Origin: Methylococcales bacterium
Lineage (GTDB): Bacteria; Pseudomonadota; Gammaproteobacteria; Methylococcales; Methylomonadaceae
NCBI GenBank assembly: GCA_023134955.1
Contig: JAGLUC010000358.1
Coordinates: forward strand, 1 to 8,484
DNA: 8,484 bases
Reading direction: 5' to 3'
The stretch's first letter is position 1. The number at the start of each line of letters is the position of its first letter. Under the pieces are notes generated by a model that saw only the letters and a program-made list of their open reading frames with translations, had not been told where the DNA came from and did not search any database. The translations under genes were made by a program, and so were the position numbers. Positions 5,785-8,484 of the stretch are shown one piece after another.

Positions 5785-6511
5785 TTGTTGTTCTACTAAT
5801 TCCAATAAATAATACCGTTAAGGTAAGTGCCAATCCGAACCATTGTACGGCATAAGCGGTATGCTTTTCTGCTGGCATGGTAGATTTCTCTTTCCAGATC
5901 CTTATATAGCCATCCTTTAAAGAATGATCCAGTTCAACTTGAAAAGGATACAACGGGTAAGCTAATTTTTCTGAAAGTACATCACTATTAACCACTTGCA
6001 CTACAGATGGCCAGTTTTTAGTGGGTGTTTCTGCACCTTTTAAACGGATACCAACAACTGGAAAATGGTTAATTCTGCCTGTTATCGTGGTTTTCAGGTT
6101 TACTATTGTCACATCAGGTAACACCCTTCGATCTTTATTTAATTTGACCCAGCCTCTATTAACTAATACCGTTTTATTCAAGCCCTTGATTTTAAATGGT
6201 GTCATAACAAAATAACCGACCTGTCCATTGATAATTTGATTATCAATTAAATACTGATGCTTTGCATCATAATGCCCTGTTAATTTTATTTTTCTATACC
6301 TTGCTACTGATAAATCAACTTTTAAATCTGGTTTTAAAGTGAATAAACCTTTCTTTTCAGACTCTCGCTCTCTTTCCAGAAAACCAGCTTTTTGTTCCGC
6401 TCGCCCTAATTGCCAAAAACCCAATGAGATTAAAATAGCAACTAAAACTAAATATAATATAATAGAAAAAACACTAAACTTTAATTCTATTTTACCTATG
6501 GTTAATGTCAT
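5768..6511 (-). CDS. SURF1 family cytochrome c oxidase assembly protein
   Basis: Helps insert heme A into subunit I of aa3-type cytochrome c oxidase in the inner membrane. The 247-residue protein shows the two-helix SURF1 plan: TM1 at about 13-33 running into the signature WQLGR (33-37), a periplasmic domain with LTGHYD (77-82), the DNQIINGQVGY stretch (90-100) and VLVNRGW (115-121), then TM2 preceded by HTAYAVQWFGLA (217-228). All family hallmarks are present. It is the first gene of the minus-strand run SURF1 / SCO-like / CtaA-FtsY and overlaps the next gene by 17 bases. It diverges from the DUF2909 gene, so the short gap at about 6512-6551 must hold its promoter, although no clear -35/-10 pair is recognised. 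Placement next to heme A synthase is consistent with heme A delivery to the oxidase. Confidence 0.96.
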   Translation of the reverse strand: MTLTIGKIELKFSVFSIILYLVLVAILISLGFWQLGRAEQKAGFLERERESEKKGLFTLKPDLKVDLSVARYRKIKLTGHYDAKHQYLIDNQIINGQVGYFVMTPFKIKGLNKTVLVNRGWVKLNKDRRVLPDVTIVNLKTTITGRINHFPVVGIRLKGAETPTKNWPSVVQVVNSDVLSEKLAYPLYPFQVELDHSLKDGYIRIWKEKSTMPAEKHTAYAVQWFGLALTLTVLFIGISRTTNDRTI

Positions 6512-6584
6512 ATTGATGATTACCGAGTAAGGTCAAATATTTTAGTCGTTGATGGATTTAATCATTTTAAAAAACACCAAAAAC

Positions 6585-6854
6585 ATGCCTATTAAAATCA
6601 TTTTTATTATTATTTTTCTCTTTATTCTTTTTAGCTTGGGCTCTGCTTTATTTCACTTGGTCACTAAAAAAGATTCAGAACACTCAGGAAAAACAGTTAA
6701 GGCTCTTAGCTATAGAATTGGTATTTCATTAGTGTTATTTATTTTACTCTATATCGCTGTAATTACAGGATTGATTAAACCTGAAGGCATAGGCGCAAGA
6801 ATGCAAATGCAAAAACAACAAAATATTCAAAATACAAATACCCAGACACCTTAA
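6585..6854 (+). CDS. DUF2909 twin-transmembrane protein of the oxidase locus
   Basis: An 89-residue protein from ATG 6585, with two hydrophobic helices (about 2-24 and 43-63) joined by a polar loop K-K-D-S-E-H-S-G-K-T-V-K-A-L-S-Y-R. The stretch VKALSYRIGISLVLF and the ending GLI matches DUF2909, a small membrane protein often encoded beside cytochrome c oxidase assembly genes in gammaproteobacteria; its role is unknown. An upstream in-frame ATG (6552, preceded by TTG 6549) would add 11-12 residues. I prefer 6585 because family members begin directly with the first helix, but neither start has a visible ribosome-binding site. After the second helix it has a glutamine/asparagine-rich tail (QMQKQQNIQNTNTQ) that looks unstructured. 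It is transcribed away from SURF1. Confidence 0.75.
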   Translation: MPIKIIFIIIFLFILFSLGSALFHLVTKKDSEHSGKTVKALSYRIGISLVLFILLYIAVITGLIKPEGIGARMQMQKQQNIQNTNTQTP

Positions 6855-6879
6855 ACTTTATAGACTCAAATTCTTAAAA

Positions 6880-6908
6880 GATGTGCTTCGTTCCTCTGCA
6901 CATCCTAT
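6880..6908 (-). repeat. REP-like hairpin downstream of the DUF2909 gene
   Basis: On the minus strand ATAG is followed by GATGTGC (6904-6898), an 11-base loop AGAGGAACGAA, and GCACATC (6886-6880), a perfect 7-bp stem. The head differs from the REP head GTAG by one base, and the loop resembles the centre of the other two elements. It lies 26 bases after the DUF2909 stop and could also fold in that transcript as a 3' end structure, though there is no T-tail. Confidence 0.55.
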
Positions 6909-6919
6909 ATCGTTGCAAT

Positions 6920-6950
6920 CCTTGAGTACACCTCGTTTCATCATGGCTAC
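6920..6950 (-). repeat. REP-like palindrome with GTAG head (copy 2)
   Basis: On the minus strand this 31-base element starts GTAGCC, then ATGATG, and ends CAAGG, the same length and ends as the element at 3130-3160. Its left stem has one mismatch (CCATG against CAAGG), so it looks like an older, diverged copy. It lies only 11 bases from the hairpin at 6880-6908, forming a small REP cluster. Confidence 0.5.
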
Positions 6951-7005
6951 GTGCTTTTTATTGTCCGAATGCACTTGCCTTGTTATGTTTTTTTACCCAT
7001 GTTAT

Positions 7006-7032
7006 TGTGTATTTTTTAAACCATTATACACA
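7006..7032 (+). promoter_or_regulatory. Inverted repeat over the vapBC promoter region (probable VapBC operator)
   Basis: TGTGTAT (7006-7012) and ATACACA (7026-7032) are perfect 7-base inverted repeats with 13 bases between them, ending 8 bases before the vapB ATG. The right arm overlaps a plausible -10 box TATACA (7025-7030). VapB ribbon-helix-helix antitoxins bind palindromes at their own promoters, so this is a reasonable autoregulation site. No good -35 hexamer is seen. Confidence 0.45.
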
Positions 7033-7040
7033 CAAACCTT

Positions 7041-7244
7041 ATGAGAACAAATATTGTAATAGATGATGATTTAATGGCTAATGCTCTTAAAGCCACTGGG
7101 TTAAAGACAAAAAGAGATGTTGTAGAGCAAGGTCTTAAATTAATCATACTTCGCCAAAATCAACAAGCAATACGAGGATTGCGTGGAAAAATAAAATGGG
7201 ACGGAAATTTAGATGAAATGAGAACCGATAATGATATTAGTTGA
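7041..7244 (+). CDS. vapB: VapB family antitoxin
   Basis: A 67-residue ribbon-helix-helix antitoxin. The N-terminal strand MRTNIVIDDDLMANAL and the following helices (ATGLKTKRDVVEQGLKLII) form the DNA-binding dimerisation domain (about 1-37) of the VapB type found with PIN toxins. The C-terminal part (LRGKIKWDGNLDEMR, about 47-61) is the toxin-wrapping segment typical of this family. The start fits the family exactly, yet no Shine-Dalgarno sequence precedes it and the likely -10 box ends only 10 bases upstream, so the transcript may be leaderless or nearly so. It overlaps vapC by 14 bases, which couples toxin translation to antitoxin translation. The VapBC complex probably represses its own promoter through the palindrome upstream. 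Confidence 0.93.
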   Translation: MRTNIVIDDDLMANALKATGLKTKRDVVEQGLKLIILRQNQQAIRGLRGKIKWDGNLDEMRTDNDIS

Positions 7245-7623
7245 TACCAGCGTCTGGATTGACTATTTTAACGGTAAAGAAAGTTCACTGACAAATATTC
7301 TGGATAAAGCTTTAATTGATGGCTTAGTTTCCATAGGCGACTTGATTTTTTTAGAAATTTTACAAGGTATAAAAGCGGAACGAGAGTATAAAAAAACAAA
7401 GACAGCCCTTGCGATACTAGACCAATATGAAATGCTTGGACATACTATGGTTGAAAAATGTGCAGATAATTTCCGCTTTCTTCGCAAAAAGGGAATCACT
7501 ATTAGAAAGACAAATGATGTGATAATTGCTACCTTCTGCATTGAAAACAATTTGCCTCTTCTTTTTAGTGATCGTGATTTTATACCATTTGTTGATTATC
7601 TTGGATTAATGCCTGTTAGCTAA
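7231..7623 (+). CDS. vapC: VapC family PIN-domain ribonuclease toxin
   Basis: A 130-residue PIN-domain endoribonuclease that cuts RNA (often tRNA or rRNA in this family) when released from VapB. The acidic metal-binding residues are all present: D5 in LVDTSVWID, E42 in FLEILQG, D96 in KTNDVIIA and D114 in FSDRDF, with D116 nearby. The toxin therefore looks catalytically intact. The start lies inside the end of vapB with a 14-base overlap. Length is normal for the family. A 33-base gap separates its stop from a large fold-back element that may end the transcript. Confidence 0.95.
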   Translation: MILVDTSVWIDYFNGKESSLTNILDKALIDGLVSIGDLIFLEILQGIKAEREYKKTKTALAILDQYEMLGHTMVEKCADNFRFLRKKGITIRKTNDVIIATFCIENNLPLLFSDRDFIPFVDYLGLMPVS

Positions 7624-7656
7624 CAAATAACGCAACTACTCACCCCATCAAAAGGG

Positions 7657-7759
7657 AAGATGCAGGTTGTTGATTTATCAGGCTTGTGCAACAAGGATGT
7701 TGCACCAGAGCTTACATGGACGTATTCACGCGTCCTGATAAATCAATGATCTGCATCTT
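7657..7759. repeat. 103-bp fold-back element with nested hairpins
   Basis: The outer arms are complementary: AAGATGCAG (7657-7665) with CTGCATCTT (7751-7759), and TTGATTTATCAGG (7670-7682) with CCTGATAAATCAA (7734-7746), separated by a 4-base internal mismatch on each side. Inside sit two further hairpins: GTGCAACA-AGGA-TGTTGCAC (7686-7705), and GGACG (7718-7722) with CGTCC (7731-7735). The whole can fold into a long stem with a branched head. No coding potential is seen. The architecture suggests a miniature inverted-repeat or REP/BIME-like dispersed element, or a structured RNA; no clear target duplication flanks it. Confidence 0.75.
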
Positions 7760-7787
7760 TCAAGTTCAGGACAGGACGTAGATACCA

Positions 7788-7901
7788 TTATTCAACCTCT
7801 AAAACTTGAATCCCAATATTTTTTGCTACAGCCTTGGGCCCTTTATCCAATGTTAATGTCGCTTGCTTCTTGTAACATAGATAATTAATATTACTCCGAC
7901 C
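7788..7901 (-). pseudogene. C-terminal remnant of a gene, possibly a PIN-like protein
   Basis: A 37-codon frame between a TAG (7904-7902) and the TAA at 7790-7788 has no start codon. It reads like the end of a real protein: N-Y-L-C-Y-K-K-Q-A-T-L, then LTLDKGPKAVAKNIGIQVLE. A hydrophobic strand, T-L-D-K, a short helix and a final G-I-Q-V-L strand resemble the last alpha/beta turn of PIN-domain nucleases, where an acidic residue sits in such a loop. Identification is tentative. It probably represents a gene eroded on its 5' side. Confidence 0.25.
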
Positions 7902-7905
7902 CTAA

Positions 7906-8079
7906 TTATTTCCTCTTTCCAATAAAAACAACATCCTTCTCATCTTTATAAATCAAGTTTAGCTTCTTTGTAATCGCTTTTTTGAGCTTGTATTCCTTTG
8001 AAGAAGGTATAGAAATACATCTTCCAATATTTCTGTCAACAAAGTTGAAGTTTCGACAGCGTAAGGCATCTATTAATGC
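7906..8079 (-). pseudogene. Start-less 57-codon ORF following the receiver-domain gene
   Basis: The frame runs directly on from the TGA of the receiver-domain gene (8082-8080) for 57 codons to TAA at 7908-7906, in the same reading frame. It contains no ATG, GTG or upstream TTG that would give a full product; the only TTG is two thirds along. The composition is protein-like: R-N-F-N-F-V-D-R-N-I-G-R, then a lysine-rich helix and the strand D-V-V-F-I-G-K-R-K. It could be a truncated C-terminal fragment of another gene brought next to the receiver gene by rearrangement. I do not recognise the family. Confidence 0.22.
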
Positions 8080-8484
8080 TCATGAAGCCTTTAAATTCTT
8101 ATTTAAGATATCAAGAAAGAGTGAGACATCAAGTGGTTTAGTAACATAGTCATCAAATACCCCCTCAGCTATCTCAATATCGTGTTTCATTGCCGCAGCT
8201 GTTACTGCCACCATCGGCTTACCCTTATAATGTTTGGTCGTTCTTAGTCGTTGTGTGAGTTCTTTACCATCCATTCCTGGTAAATTTATATCCATTAAGA
8301 TTAAATCAAAGTCTTTCTCTAAAGCTCGCTCTAGTCCTAATTCCGCATTTTCCACCATTTCCAAGGTATGTGGCAATCTATTAAAAACAAACTGCATTAA
8401 TTGTCTATTAGCAGGGTTATCTTCGACATACAGAACATACTTACTTTCTATTTCTAGTATTTCAGCAGCATCCACCTCTTGTGT
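8080..8484 (-). CDS. C-terminal response-regulator receiver domain, probably of a hybrid histidine kinase (5' end beyond the window)
   Basis: The frame is open to the right edge, so the protein is 5'-truncated here. A GTG at 8475 is the first possible internal start but sits inside the continuing frame (T-Q-E precede it). Numbered from that GTG, the fragment is a full receiver domain: acidic pair E18-D19 in VLYVEDNPAN, phosphoacceptor D62 in LILMDINLPGMDG, T92 in VAVTA and K113 in VTKP, with the alpha5 helix SLFLDILNKNL at the end. The YVEDNPAN sequence and ending soon after alpha5 are typical of the last domain of PAS/hybrid sensor kinases rather than DNA-binding regulators. It would accept a phosphoryl group from a kinase domain upstream or in trans. 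If the AAGAGG at 8480-8475 were a ribosome-binding site, no in-frame start lies at the right distance, which favours a longer protein. Confidence 0.88.
   Translation of the reverse strand, partial: TQEVDAAEILEIESKYVLYVEDNPANRQLMQFVFNRLPHTLEMVENAELGLERALEKDFDLILMDINLPGMDGKELTQRLRTTKHYKGKPMVAVTAAAMKHDIEIAEGVFDDYVTKPLDVSLFLDILNKNLKAS

Noticed and set aside
5784..5805. TTG start at 5805 for the SCO-like gene
   Set aside because: It would lengthen the overlap with SURF1 to 38 bases, while an ATG seven codons later gives a normal short cytoplasmic tail before the membrane helix.
7263..7550. Minus-strand ORF of 95 codons inside vapC
   Set aside because: It is the antisense shadow of an intact PIN-domain gene and has a composition expected from that.
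7760..7785. AGGACAGGACG mini-repeat as a CRISPR or iteron array
   Set aside because: Only two partial units of about five bases occur, with no regular spacing. No CRISPR-like array is present anywhere in the window.
8080..8082. TGA read-through or selenocysteine joining the receiver domain to the 57-codon frame downstream
   Set aside because: The receiver domain is complete at its usual alpha5 end just before the TGA, and I saw no SECIS-like hairpin or read-through context. In-phase continuation has a one-in-three chance.

Overview
The window comes from an AT-rich gammaproteobacterium. Two things point there: the gene order ftsY-ftsE-ftsX-rpoH on one strand, and an RpoH whose RpoH box and region 4.2 match the enterobacterial protein closely. 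An accessory set for an aa3-type cytochrome c oxidase (DUF2909, SURF1, an SCO-like protein, heme A synthase) and REP-like intergenic palindromes are compatible with a methanotroph of the Methylococcales type. That last placement is inference, not something the sequence proves.

Layout, left to right. Positions 1-139 (minus) hold a tiny membrane ORF with an in-frame stop, followed one base later by the first eight codons of a gene leaving the window. Positions 183-433 hold a small hairpin, a rho-independent terminator, tRNA-Leu(CAA) and its promoter, all but the hairpin clearly minus strand. Positions 447-3015 (minus) are rpoH, ftsX and ftsE; rpoH is preceded by a perfect CIRCE operator. Positions 3016-3200 are intergenic and carry a REP-like palindrome. 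Positions 3201-6511 (minus) are a tightly packed SURF1 / SCO-like / heme A synthase run in which the heme A synthase reading frame continues without a stop into FtsY, giving one 660-residue CtaA-FtsY fusion. Positions 6585-6854 (plus) encode a DUF2909 twin-membrane protein, diverging from SURF1. Positions 6880-6950 hold two more REP-like palindromes. Positions 7006-7623 (plus) are a vapBC toxin-antitoxin pair with a palindrome over its promoter region. Positions 7657-7759 form an elaborate fold-back element. Positions 7788-8079 (minus) contain two short coding-like remnants without starts. Positions 8080-8484 (minus) are the C-terminal receiver domain of a protein, probably a hybrid histidine kinase, that enters from the right edge.

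How it fits together: the usual cell-division/SRP/heat-shock block (ftsY, ftsE, ftsX, rpoH) has been joined to the tail of a cytochrome oxidase assembly operon. The join fuses the last membrane helix of heme A synthase to the N-terminal part of the signal recognition particle receptor, so the oxidase part would replace the usual acidic membrane-tethering A domain of FtsY. Heme O synthase and the oxidase subunit genes are not in the window. The right third is accessory in character: toxin-antitoxin, repeats and gene remnants. The strongest observations are the CtaA-FtsY fusion and the HrcA operator in front of the heat-shock sigma factor gene.
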